Assembly (NCBI GenBank): GCA_964496575.1
Contig: CAZCAC010000005.1
Coordinates: 71,161-135,160, forward strand
DNA: 64,000 nucleotides
Reading direction: 5' to 3'
From: CAZCAC01 sp964496575
GTDB taxonomy: Bacteria; Planctomycetota; UBA1135; GCA-002686595
Within the stretch, counting starts at the first letter, position 1; each line of letters opens with the position of its first letter. A model generated the notes under the pieces. That model was not told the origin of the DNA, ran no database searches, and worked only from the letters and a program-made list of their open reading frames with translations. This document shows positions 42,835 to 50,717 of the stretch, in pieces. Both the position numbers and the translations under genes were made by a program.

Positions 42835-44316
42835 CTAGAGCCCCAGGGGATCGCCGAGGACGGCCAGGAAGAGAATCATGACGAAGCCTCCCAGCAGGGC
42901 GAGAAAGAGGAAGAAGACGGTGAGGCGCACGACCTTCCAGAAAGTCGAGGAGTTCTCGGTATCGACGCGCCCCCGGGCGAGCTTGAACCCCGACACGAGC
43001 AGGCGGACGAGACCTCGCACGAGGGCGACGAAGACCTCCACGGCGAGGACCACGGTGGCCCGCAGCGCGCCGAAGATCCCCCCCGAGAAGCGCGGGGGAA
43101 CCGGGATGGTGCCCGCCGGTGAGAGAGTGGACGAGGCGGAGTCGCTCGCCATCGGCACGGGAGCGATGTGGATGGGTGGACTCGCCGGCGTGCTCGCCGA
43201 CCCGGCGGCGCCTTCGGCGTCCCGGGCCCCCTCGCCCCCCGGTTCCGAACCGTTGCGGGCGGTCTTCAATCCGTCCCAGACCCCGCGCGCCACCTCCACC
43301 GCGCCGCGCGCGAACTCGGCCGCGGTGGTCCGCAGCTCGCCGGCGCTCTGGGTGAGCTCCGCCCGGGCGCCAGGCGTCGGCGGCGTCTCCGCCTCCGCTG
43401 CGGGCCCCTTCTCCGCCGCGGGTGGAGTCGGCCGGAGCGCGGCCACGGAGGCGGGGACGTCCGCCTCGGGGATGTGGTCGAAGCGGATCGAGTCCCCGCG
43501 TCGCGCGGTCTGGCCGAGGGCCTCCAGCAGCTCGGCCACGCTCTCGTAGCGATCCTCGGGAGCGAGCCGGAGCGCCTTCTCCACCACCTCCTTCAGGTCG
43601 GCGGGGAACTCCTCGGGAAACTCGGGCGGCGTGTCCTCCTCGCGGATCACGAGCCCGCTGGAGCTCTCCGCGTCGTACGGCACCTGGCCGGCGATCGACT
43701 CGTACAGGATCACCCCGAGCGAGTAGATGTCCGCGCGGTGATCGGCGCGGCCGCGCAGCATCTCGGGGGCCATGTAGTGCGGCGTGCCGCGACCGAAGCT
43801 GAGGGTCAGGCGACCGTCGGTCATCAGCTTCGAGAGACCGTAGTCCCCCACCCGCGCCACGTCGCCGTGCAGGAAGATGTTCGCCGGCTTGAGATCGAAG
43901 TGCACCAGCCGCCGGTCGTGCAGGGCGAGCACACCGCGACACGCCTGGGCGAAAAAGGAGAGCGCGTCGTGGCGCTCGAGGTCGCCGCGGCGCAAGCGCT
44001 TGGCCAGCGTCTCCTCCCCGGCGTAGCCCATCACGAGATAGGGGACGTCGAGCACCATGCCGAGGTCTTCGATCGTCACCAGGTTCGGGTGGTCGATGGC
44101 GGCGAAGTGACGCACCTGCTCCAGATCGCGTCCCACGGCGTCCCTCTGCGCCGAGTCGTCGACCTTGAGGAACTTGATCGCGTAGGCCTTGCCGATCGAG
44201 TGCTTCCGCGCCTTGTAGACCTCCCCGAACGCGCCTCCCCCCAGGCGGTTCTGGATCTCGTAGCCGGGGATGAAATCCGGCTGACGGAAGCTGTTGTAGA
44301 AATCCTCCCAGTTCAT
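42835..44316 (-). CDS. membrane-anchored Ser/Thr protein kinase
   Basis: This 493-residue kinase has an N-terminal catalytic domain. The Gly loop is LGGGAFGEVYKA near residue 27, the Lys is in YAIKFLK, the catalytic loop is VHFDLKPANIFL, the metal motif is GDYGLSK, and the APE motif is PHYMAPEML. It is a non-RD kinase (HFD) and has DYG where DFG is usual. A Pro/Ala/Glu linker of about 130 residues follows, then a hydrophobic segment near the C-terminus (LTVFFLFLALLGGFVMILFL). I chose the ATG at 44316 (MNWEDFYNSF). It lies between the FHA-like gene and the ECF sigma gene. Confidence 0.9.
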   Translation of the reverse strand: MNWEDFYNSFRQPDFIPGYEIQNRLGGGAFGEVYKARKHSIGKAYAIKFLKVDDSAQRDAVGRDLEQVRHFAAIDHPNLVTIEDLGMVLDVPYLVMGYAGEETLAKRLRRGDLERHDALSFFAQACRGVLALHDRRLVHFDLKPANIFLHGDVARVGDYGLSKLMTDGRLTLSFGRGTPHYMAPEMLRGRADHRADIYSLGVILYESIAGQVPYDAESSSGLVIREEDTPPEFPEEFPADLKEVVEKALRLAPEDRYESVAELLEALGQTARRGDSIRFDHIPEADVPASVAALRPTPPAAEKGPAAEAETPPTPGARAELTQSAGELRTTAAEFARGAVEVARGVWDGLKTARNGSEPGGEGARDAEGAAGSASTPASPPIHIAPVPMASDSASSTLSPAGTIPVPPRFSGGIFGALRATVVLAVEVFVALVRGLVRLLVSGFKLARGRVDTENSSTFWKVVRLTVFFLFLALLGGFVMILFLAVLGDPLGL

Positions 44317-44428
44317 GACCTCGGTCCCGGTCGATCGGTCCAGGCCGGCCGCCCGCCGAGCGGCGGGCACCAGGGCGGCGATTCTACGCGCGGGCGCACC
44401 GAAGAGAGGATCTTCCCTGTTCTACTCG

Positions 44429-44547
44429 GAGTCGGTTTCTGCGCGTTGCGCGCAGAAAGCAGGCCAGGGAGAGCAGTGCAGCTCTCGAGTATCGCGATCC
44501 GAGTAGCTCGCAGCCCCCGTGAGTTGCGGGCGCCAGCCCGCGCATTG
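44429..44547. repeat. dispersed copy of the unit A + unit B repeat
   Basis: The 35-bp unit A core at 44429-44463 matches copy 2 at 13348-13382 including the wobble position. It is followed, as at 13.4 kb, by a diverged unit B (CAGCTCTCGAGTATCGCGAT and then TGCGGGCGCCAGCCCGCG). It lies between the FHA-like and kinase genes, close upstream of the kinase start, and could be transcribed in their mRNA. Confidence 0.8.
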
Positions 44548-44557
44548 CAACGGGGGC

Positions 44558-45757
44558 TCATCGCCACGCCTCCCCGCTCGGCGAGCTCTCGACCGGCCTC
44601 ACCGAGAAGGCGAAGGGCGGCCCCGAAGACGTGGCGGAGCCGACGCTGAAGTCGATCCTCCGGGTCGGGGGGCACGGCACGCGCAGGCCTCCCGGGCCCT
44701 TCTCGCCCTGCTGCTGGATCGCCGCGTCGGCGCCGGCGGCGGCGAGTCGGGCGCGCGACTCGACCACCAGCTCGTCGTCGTCGATCCAGATGCTGACCTC
44801 CTCGGTCAGGCGCGGCACGCGGAGGTGACGGCCGCGCGAGGCGCTCATCTGGATCCGTCCCGCCTCTCCGGGTGACAGCAGCAGGATCCGCTGGGCTCCC
44901 TCGCACTCCGCGCCGTGGAGGAGCTCGAGCAGCGCCGAGCCGCTGGCCGGGTGCGGCCGCCGGAAGCGGAAGGCGAGGTTGGTCGAGAGCTGCACCTCGT
45001 CACCGTCACCGAGCGCCGCGCCGCCGGGATCGACCAGCTGCCCGCCGATGGCGATCCGCTGCTTCCTCGCCGGCTCGATCCGCCAGGTGGGTCCGGTGTG
45101 GAAGCTCTCGGTTCGATAGAGGCGCACGTGCACCGGATCGAGGTCCGCGAGCAGCGGCAGGTCGGCCTTGCCGGCGCGCGCGTGCCCGAGCGTGATCTCG
45201 CTGCCGTAGGCGACCAGGAACTCCCCGACGTCGTCGACGGCGAGGTGGAAGCGGTGGTCCCCCGTCAGCCGATCGGCGGCCCGCGAGTCCCGGGAGTCGA
45301 CCCCGTCGCCGCGGCTCTCGCCGCTCGAGGCGGCGGGGCGGCGCCGCACTCCCGAGCGCGTCCGCTCGTCGCGCATCTGCTCGAGCAGCTGCTCCAGCGC
45401 GCCGATGATTCCCGACTCCGCCGCCGGGGTCAGTCCCGAGGCGGGCCCGGCCTCGCGCGAGGCCTCTTCCCCCTCGAGACGCCGTCGCCACAATCCCGCG
45501 CGCCGCTCGTCGTGCACCGCGACGACGCCGAGCAGGCGCGCGGTCTCCTCCGGTCGACCCTCGGCGTCGTGCCGCGCCGCCTCGCGGCACATCACGTCGA
45601 GCACCCGCTCGCGGAGGCGGTCCGCCTCGTCGGAGAGGTTCAGGCAGGGATCGGAGAGCTGCTTCAGGGCCGCTTCCGGCTCGCCCCCCAGGAGAGCGCG
45701 GCGCGCCTCCGAGAGGCGCAGGCGGCGGCGGAGGAAGGATGGGAGTTGGGGCGTCAT
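44558..45757 (-). CDS. FHA-like domain protein
   Basis: This 399-residue protein has an N-terminal helical part (RLSEARRALLGGEPEAALKQ, TPR-like) and a Ser/Arg-rich linker. A beta-rich domain at about 190-300 resembles an FHA domain: ITLGHARAGKADLPLLADLD, HVRLYR, then IGGQLVDPGGAALGDGDEVQ and LAFRFRRP. FHA domains bind phosphothreonine. The usual Ser-Arg-x-x-His core is reduced to PVHVRLYR, so binding may differ. A further beta domain ends the protein. It is directly upstream of the Ser/Thr kinase, so it could be its substrate or reader. I chose the ATG at 45757. Confidence 0.7.
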   Translation of the reverse strand: MTPQLPSFLRRRLRLSEARRALLGGEPEAALKQLSDPCLNLSDEADRLRERVLDVMCREAARHDAEGRPEETARLLGVVAVHDERRAGLWRRRLEGEEASREAGPASGLTPAAESGIIGALEQLLEQMRDERTRSGVRRRPAASSGESRGDGVDSRDSRAADRLTGDHRFHLAVDDVGEFLVAYGSEITLGHARAGKADLPLLADLDPVHVRLYRTESFHTGPTWRIEPARKQRIAIGGQLVDPGGAALGDGDEVQLSTNLAFRFRRPHPASGSALLELLHGAECEGAQRILLLSPGEAGRIQMSASRGRHLRVPRLTEEVSIWIDDDELVVESRARLAAAGADAAIQQQGEKGPGGLRVPCPPTRRIDFSVGSATSSGPPFAFSVRPVESSPSGEAWR

Positions 45758-45835
45758 TCGAAAATGGGCCACGAATGGGCCCAACGCCCCCCCTTGCGTG
45801 GCCCGATCCGGACCATTTCTGGCGAGCCCGGCGCT

Positions 45836-46765
45836 CTACCGGCAGGTCACTCCACCGCCGGCGGCGGTCGCGGTCTGGAAGGCCTCTCGCGCCCGGGTGT
45901 AGAGGTCCTCCCGACGGGTCACCTCGGGGTGCGGACACGAGGAGATGCCGACCGAGATCACCAGCGAGTCCCCGACGAGGTCGGTGAGCCCCTGCTCCTG
46001 AGCCGCCTGCCCCACGCGCAGCGCCATCACCTCGGCGCCGTCGGGGCCGGTCCGCGGCAGCAGGAAGAGGAAGGAGCTCTCGTCGAAACGGCCGAGCACG
46101 TCGGTGTCGCGGGAGCAGCCCAGGATGATCCCGGAGAGCTGCCGCAGCACCTCCGGAGAGCACTGCCCCTCGAACCCGAGCATCACGCAGGAGAGGGGAT
46201 CACCGAAGCGGATCGCCCGCTTGTACTCCTCGTCGAGCTTGAAGTTGAGGAAGGCGTAGTTGAACATGCTCGTGTCGGGATCGACGAGCGCGCTCACCAG
46301 GTCGCTGTCCGGACGACCGTCGGAGATCCCCACCAGGAGCTTCTCGGGCAGCACCGCCTCGGCGCCTTCGCCGCGCGCCTCGCCGGGCAGGCAGGGGAGC
46401 GGAACGGCGTGCTCCTCGACGGCCACGCGCAGCTTGGTCGAGGAGAGCGGGCACTCGAGGAGACCGGTGGCCCCGACGAAGCGAGCGATCGCCTCTCCGG
46501 TCTCGTTCCCGTGCTCGGCCACCACGAAGGTGCGACAGCGAGTGCGGCCGGTCAGCTGCCGGCAGACCTCGTAGACGTTCTCGCCCCGCAGGAACTTGTC
46601 GATCAGGATGATGTCGCCGGCGACCGGAGTCGACCGGAACAGCTCGTCGACCGAATCCACTCCGGCGACCTCCCAGCCCTCCAGCCCCGCGGCCGCGGCC
46701 TGGGTCTGGCTCAAGAGAGTCGCGTCGGTGGTGATCACGCGGATCGTGCGAAGTCCGTCACCCAT
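45836..46765 (-). CDS. receiver-like + degenerate GGDEF protein
   Basis: This 309-residue protein has an N-terminal receiver-like fold (IRVITTDATLLSQTQAAAAG, IILIDKFLRGENVYEVCRQL) and a C-terminal GGDEF-type fold (TSMFNYAFLNFKLDEEYKRA, VLGRFDESSFLFLLPRTG, LVISVGISSCPH). The active-site loop reads GRFDESSF where GG(D/E)EF is needed, so it should not make cyclic di-GMP. The receiver keeps a central Asp in LID, but its acidic pair is weak. I infer a sensor or scaffold role. It starts a block with FHA-like, kinase and sigma genes on the same strand. Confidence 0.75.
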   Translation of the reverse strand: MGDGLRTIRVITTDATLLSQTQAAAAGLEGWEVAGVDSVDELFRSTPVAGDIILIDKFLRGENVYEVCRQLTGRTRCRTFVVAEHGNETGEAIARFVGATGLLECPLSSTKLRVAVEEHAVPLPCLPGEARGEGAEAVLPEKLLVGISDGRPDSDLVSALVDPDTSMFNYAFLNFKLDEEYKRAIRFGDPLSCVMLGFEGQCSPEVLRQLSGIILGCSRDTDVLGRFDESSFLFLLPRTGPDGAEVMALRVGQAAQEQGLTDLVGDSLVISVGISSCPHPEVTRREDLYTRAREAFQTATAAGGGVTCR

Positions 46766-46857
46766 CAGCCTTGTTCCTCCGGCGTCGTACCGCCGCGCTC
46801 TGCCGCGGCGCCTGGAAAAGAAGTCTCGATACGCGATCGACTATACGAGACGGGAGG

Positions 46858-47613
46858 TCAGTCCCGAAGCTCGGCGATCCACTCATCCGGAATATCGTAG
46901 TTGGCGAAGACGTTCTGGACGTCGTCGTTCTCCTCCAGCGCGTCGAGCAGGCGCAGGACGCGCGCGGCGTCCTTCTTGTCCTCGACGGCGATGGTGTTCT
47001 GGGGGACGTAGCCGGTCTCCGCGGAGTCGACCCCGACCCCTTCCGCCTCCAGCGCCGCCTTGATCGCGAGGAAGTCGGTCGCGGCTCCGAAGACGGTGCT
47101 GTACTCCTCCTCGACCTCGACGTCCTCGGCGCCCGCCTCGAGAACCAGCTCCATCAGGGCGTCCTCGTCCCGCTCGCCGTTCTCGATCACGAAGACCGAG
47201 CGGAAGTCGAACATGAAGGCGACCGACCCCGACGAGCCGAGGTTGCCCCCGTTCTTGTCGAAGATGTGCTTGATGTCGGGGGAGGTGCGGTTGCGATTGT
47301 CGGTCAGGCAGCTGACCATCACCGCCACCCCACCGGAGGCGTAGCCCTCGAAGAGGAGCTCCTCGTAGGTCGTCCCGTCCGCGTCCTCGCCCGAGCCCTT
47401 CTTGATCGCCCGCTCGATCGAATCGCGGGTCATGTTGGCCGCTTTCGCCTTCTCGACGGCGAGGCGCAGCTTCGGGTTGGATTCGATCTCGCCCCCACCC
47501 TGGCGGGCGGCGGAGATCACCGCCTTGGCCAGCTTGCTGAAGAGCTTGCCGCGTTTCGCGTCGACCGCGTTCTTGCGGTGCTTGATGTTGGCGGAGTGTG
47601 AGTGGCCGGCCAT
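46858..47613 (-). CDS. YebC/PmpR (TACO1) family protein
   Basis: This 251-residue protein is a typical YebC-family member: MAGHSHSANIKHRKNAVDAK, then GKLFSKLAKAVISAARQGGG, DSIERAIKKGSGED, and the C-terminal acidic region (VEEEYSTVFGA, LEENDDVQNVFANYDIP). Members have been described as transcription regulators and, more recently, as factors that help ribosomes through difficult stretches such as polyproline. The length is normal and the ATG at 47613 fits the family start. It is about 90 bp upstream of the degenerate GGDEF gene and may be a separate unit. Confidence 0.92.
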   Translation of the reverse strand: MAGHSHSANIKHRKNAVDAKRGKLFSKLAKAVISAARQGGGEIESNPKLRLAVEKAKAANMTRDSIERAIKKGSGEDADGTTYEELLFEGYASGGVAVMVSCLTDNRNRTSPDIKHIFDKNGGNLGSSGSVAFMFDFRSVFVIENGERDEDALMELVLEAGAEDVEVEEEYSTVFGAATDFLAIKAALEAEGVGVDSAETGYVPQNTIAVEDKKDAARVLRLLDALEENDDVQNVFANYDIPDEWIAELRD

Positions 47614-47833
47614 TGGCTTCGGGTCTGGCTGGGGCTCCTCGGATCACCGGGTCCGGCGGAGGAGCCGAGACGGGCTCGAAGGTGAGCTTCAGGATGTCAA
47701 GCAGATGCGAACGACGCCGCAACAACCGAGAACCGGTATCCGCGGCGCCGCGAGTGGGGCTGGCGGACCCCGGTGAGTCACGCCCTCCGGCCCGGGTCGA
47801 TCGTGGTGGGATCCGGGCCGGGGGGCCGAAGCG

Positions 47834-48232
47834 CTAGCGCTTGGAGAACTGGAAGCCGCGGCGAGCGCCCCGGCGGCCGTACTTCTTGCGCTCCTTCATG
47901 CGGCTGTCGCGAGTCAGGAGCCCCTGATCGCGCAGCACCTCGTAGAAGGCGGGGTTGAGGCTGTTGAGCGCCCGGGCGAGCCCCATGCGCACCGCGTCGG
48001 CCTGGCCGGTGATTCCGCCGCCGTTCACGTTGCAGAAGACGTCGTAGGTGGAGCTGGTCTCGGTGGCCTCGAGCGGCGCCTTGGCCCGCTGCTGCCCCTG
48101 CAGGGTGGGGAAGAAGACGTCCATCGGCTTGCCGTTGACCAGGAAAGCGCCGGCGCCGGCCTTGATGCGAACGCGGGCGACGGAGGACTTGCGGCGGCCG
48201 AGGCCCCAGGTGTACGGGTTGTTGACGACCAT
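47834..48232 (-). CDS. rpsI: 30S ribosomal protein S9
   Basis: This 132-residue S9 has the family start (TWGLGRRKSSVARVRIKAGA), the central VNGGGITGQADAVRMGLARA, and the C-terminal RMKERKKYGRRGARRGFQFS. The usual final SKR, whose Arg reaches the P-site tRNA, is present. The gene lies 15 bp after rplM, the standard rplM-rpsI order. Confidence 0.98.
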   Translation of the reverse strand: MVVNNPYTWGLGRRKSSVARVRIKAGAGAFLVNGKPMDVFFPTLQGQQRAKAPLEATETSSTYDVFCNVNGGGITGQADAVRMGLARALNSLNPAFYEVLRDQGLLTRDSRMKERKKYGRRGARRGFQFSKR

Positions 48233-48247
48233 ATCGGTGGGGTTGCT

Positions 48248-48679
48248 CTAGAGGGATTCGACCAGCTCGGGTTGCTGCGCGGAATGCGGGTGCTCGGACT
48301 CGCGGTAGACCTTCAGGTGGCTCAGCATCTTCTTGCCGAGACGATTCTTCGGCAGCATCCGCCGCACGGCGAGGGTGATGATGTCGTTGGGGCGGCGCTC
48401 GCGGATCTCGTCCGTCGGCAGCACGCGGCGCCCGTTGGGGTACCCGGTGTAGTGCTGGTACTCCTTCAGGCTGTTCTTCGAACCGGTCATCACCGCCTGC
48501 TTCGAGTTGATCACGACCACGTGGGTCGCGCCGTGCTCGCTGGGCGTGTAGGTCGGCCGATCCTTGCCGATCAGAAGCGTGGCGATCCTGGCCGCCATTC
48601 GACCGAGGTTGTGCTGGGAGGCGTCGAAGAGGAACCAGCGGTCCTCGACATCTGCCGCCTTGACGTGGGTGGTCCGCAT
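48248..48679 (-). CDS. rplM: 50S ribosomal protein L13
   Basis: This 143-residue L13 shows the family sequence: DRWFLFDASQHNLGRMAARI, LIGKDRPTYTPSEHGATHVV, KEYQHYTGYPNGRR and VRRMLPKNRLGKKMLSHLKV. The start at 48679 fits. It is first in the operon with rpsI and has a promoter about 200 bp upstream. Confidence 0.98.
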   Translation of the reverse strand: MRTTHVKAADVEDRWFLFDASQHNLGRMAARIATLLIGKDRPTYTPSEHGATHVVVINSKQAVMTGSKNSLKEYQHYTGYPNGRRVLPTDEIRERRPNDIITLAVRRMLPKNRLGKKMLSHLKVYRESEHPHSAQQPELVESL

Positions 48680-48884
48680 CGGAGGGGTCGGTTGCTGTGA
48701 CTACTTCTGGACTCGGGAGGCGCCGCGAGAGCGGCGACGAGCCGACCGCGGTCGGCGGGGACCAGCATGGGCCGAAAGAAGCCGGGCTGGAGAGAAACCG
48801 TGGCCGGTCAAACGCTCCCCGGCCCTGCCGCGGAGCGCGCCGCGCAGGTCCGGGAGTGGCTCAACTGGCCAACAAGGGGCGAAG

Positions 48885-48913
48885 AGGTTATCCGTGGAGC
48901 GCCTCCCCATCAA
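48885..48913 (-). promoter_or_regulatory. sigma-70 promoter for rplM-rpsI
   Basis: On the minus strand the sequence reads TTGATG, a 17-bp spacer, then TAACCT. It lies about 205 bp before the L13 start. Spacing is optimal. Confidence 0.5.
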
Positions 48914-48977
48914 CGGGATTCCTCCGATTCCAGGCCCTGGAGCTCCCTCCGACCCCGAATCCGAGGGGCCGACGCTC

Positions 48978-49001
48978 CCCTCCGGGCCCCGCTCCGGAGG
49001 G
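48978..49001 (-). terminator. hairpin directly after the membrane-protein gene
   Basis: CCCTCCG (48978-48984) pairs with CGGAGGG (48995-49001), 1 bp past the stop of the minus-strand gene ending at 49003. There is no T-run. Confidence 0.45.
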
Positions 49002-49002
49002 C

Positions 49003-49971
49003 TCAGAAGCTCCGCACCCAGACCGGCTGGCCGAGGCGATCGACCGCCTCGCCGAGCTGGACCGGAATCCCCTGCGGCAGGCCGGAGGCGAGCCACCCGG
49101 GGGGCGGCGGGGGGGACCCGGGGCCGGGGGCGTCGTGCCCCGCGGCGGGCTCCCAGGACTCGCGAAAGTGCCACCCCCCTCCGGGGTCGCGCGCCCAGAC
49201 GCGGGAGAAGATCAGCGTCTCCAGCCGCCTCTCCACCGCGCCCGGGAGCTCCCGCGCGAAGTGGAGACGCGCTCCCGGCGCGTGGAAGCTCCAGCGGAGC
49301 TCCCCGTCCCGCTCGACCCCGACGATCGCCGCCTCGGCGGTGGGCGGGGTGCAGCGCAGCCAGCCGGGAGCGACCCCGGGGAAGGGCAGGGTGCCGATCG
49401 CCCCGCGCACCTCGAGCCCACGGTCGGAGCCGCGGTCGGTCTCGAGGACCAGGATCGCGCTCTCCGGGACCTCCGGCGCGGGCAGGATCCAGATCCCCGC
49501 CGCCGCCACCGCTCCGCAGGCGAGCGAGACCGCGGGGCGCCGGCGCAACCCGACGACGAGGAGGAGCGCCGCGGCGACCCAGAAGAGGCGCGCGGTCCCC
49601 GGCGAGGGCGGGGGCGGCGCGACCACCGGGCGCGGCCGCCGCCGCAGCCCCCAGGGCAGGGAGTCCCACGCGGTCGGCCCGCTCCGGGACTCCTCGATCA
49701 CCCGCGCCGTGCCCCCCTCGGGCCCGGGGTCGAGGTGTGGTCGCGCAACGGGTCCCGCCTCCCCCGACAGGAAGGGAACCACGAGGGAGCGGCGCTCCCC
49801 CGCCTCGAGCTCGACGGCGATCGTCGTCGAGGGCGCCTCGCCCACGGAAAGGCGCAGCAGGGCGAGAGGCCCTTCGAGCTCCACCTCCATGCGCTCCACC
49901 CGCTGCTGCGGGCTCGCGGTCGCGGCGCCGGCGAGGAGCAGCGCCAGGGGCAGCGCGATCGACGACCTCAT
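49003..49971 (-). CDS. exported / membrane protein of unknown function
   Basis: I do not recognise a family. The 322 residues start with a signal peptide (MRSSIALPLALLLAGAATAS), then a beta-rich segment of about 80 residues (VERMEVELEGPLALLRLSVG, TTIAVELEAGERRSLVV). A Pro/Arg-rich linker and two hydrophobic segments follow near 135-175 (LFWVAAALLLVVGL, LACGAVAAAGIWIL). The rest is a second exported-looking domain (ESAILVLETDRG, ELRWSFHAPGARLHFAREL). The ATG at 49971 overlaps the upstream gene's stop by 4 bp (ATGA), so the two are probably made together. A hairpin follows its stop. Confidence 0.6.
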   Translation of the reverse strand: MRSSIALPLALLLAGAATASPQQRVERMEVELEGPLALLRLSVGEAPSTTIAVELEAGERRSLVVPFLSGEAGPVARPHLDPGPEGGTARVIEESRSGPTAWDSLPWGLRRRPRPVVAPPPPSPGTARLFWVAAALLLVVGLRRRPAVSLACGAVAAAGIWILPAPEVPESAILVLETDRGSDRGLEVRGAIGTLPFPGVAPGWLRCTPPTAEAAIVGVERDGELRWSFHAPGARLHFARELPGAVERRLETLIFSRVWARDPGGGWHFRESWEPAAGHDAPGPGSPPPPPGWLASGLPQGIPVQLGEAVDRLGQPVWVRSF

Positions 49972-50717
49972 CGCGAAGCCTCCTCCCGGCGCGCGGTCAG
50001 GGCGGCCAGGGTGAAGAGGGCCAGGCAGGCGAGGGTCGCGGGGGCGAACAGGCGCGAGGCGAGGTGGAGCCCGGTCGGGTCGTGATCGATCCAGAGGGCT
50101 CCGAGCGGCGTGATCGAGGCGAGGAGGGCGGGCAGGCCCGAATCGGCGGCCTCCCCGGTCACCCCCCACGACAGCGCGGCGGAGAGCGCCGCGACCCCCG
50201 GCACCAGCGCCAGCCAGGCGAGGGCGTAGACGCCGCGGGCGGACCCGCGGGCCCGGTGGGCCGCCTCCCCCAGGAGGACGAGGTAGAGGAGCCCCGAGAC
50301 GGCGAGCCCCGCGGTCCCGGGACCGTCCATTCCCGACCGCCCGTCGAGCCAGCCGGCGAGGGTGAGGGGCGGGAGGGCCAGGGCCAGCGCCACCACCCAC
50401 TCGCGCCGCCCGCCCGAGCTCCGCGGCAGGCCGATCAACGCGACCCACGGGAGCAGCGCCAGGAGCAACCGCGGGGTGTCGCCGAAGGCGCGCGCGAACT
50501 CGCCGCCCGGGAGACAGGCGAGGAGCGACAGCCCCCAGGCGAGGAGGGGGAGGACGAGACCAACCCGCGCGTCCGCGGAGGGCGCGGAGCGTTCGGGCTG
50601 GTTCTCGGCCGCTACCGGTGTCGCAGGGCCGGAACGTCCCAACGCACGTCCACCAGGTCCCAGTCTCGGGGACGCTCCATCGAGAGGTAGCCGATCGCGC
50701 GCATCAGGTGCCCCCAC
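49968..50717 (-). CDS. polytopic membrane protein of unknown function
   Basis: I do not recognise a family. About 190 residues of the frame hold six or so hydrophobic segments (for example LVLPLLAWGLSLLACL, LLLALLPWVALIGLP, WVVALALALPPLTLAG and LFAPATLACLALFTLAAL). The start is unclear: no ATG, GTG or TTG lies just before the hydrophobic part. The nearest canonical start is the GTG at 50717, preceded by AGGA at good spacing, which gives 249 residues but lies about 105 bp inside the FtsQ-like gene. It is coupled to the next gene by a 4-bp overlap. Confidence 0.5.
   Translation of the reverse strand: MGAPDARDRLPLDGASPRLGPGGRALGRSGPATPVAAENQPERSAPSADARVGLVLPLLAWGLSLLACLPGGEFARAFGDTPRLLLALLPWVALIGLPRSSGGRREWVVALALALPPLTLAGWLDGRSGMDGPGTAGLAVSGLLYLVLLGEAAHRARGSARGVYALAWLALVPGVAALSAALSWGVTGEAADSGLPALLASITPLGALWIDHDPTGLHLASRLFAPATLACLALFTLAALTARREEASR

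Larger units (their letters stand above)
48680..49002. other. rplM leader region
   Basis: This 323-bp gap contains the terminator hairpin of the upstream membrane-protein gene, a good promoter for rplM-rpsI, and a leader of about 200 bases. Leaders of this operon in some bacteria bind L13 itself. I could not recognise a known leader structure here. Confidence 0.5.

Noticed and set aside
47695..47700. Perfect TTGACA (minus strand) upstream of yebC
   Set aside because: The expected -10 position reads GAGCCC. It could be a weak promoter, but one box alone is not enough.
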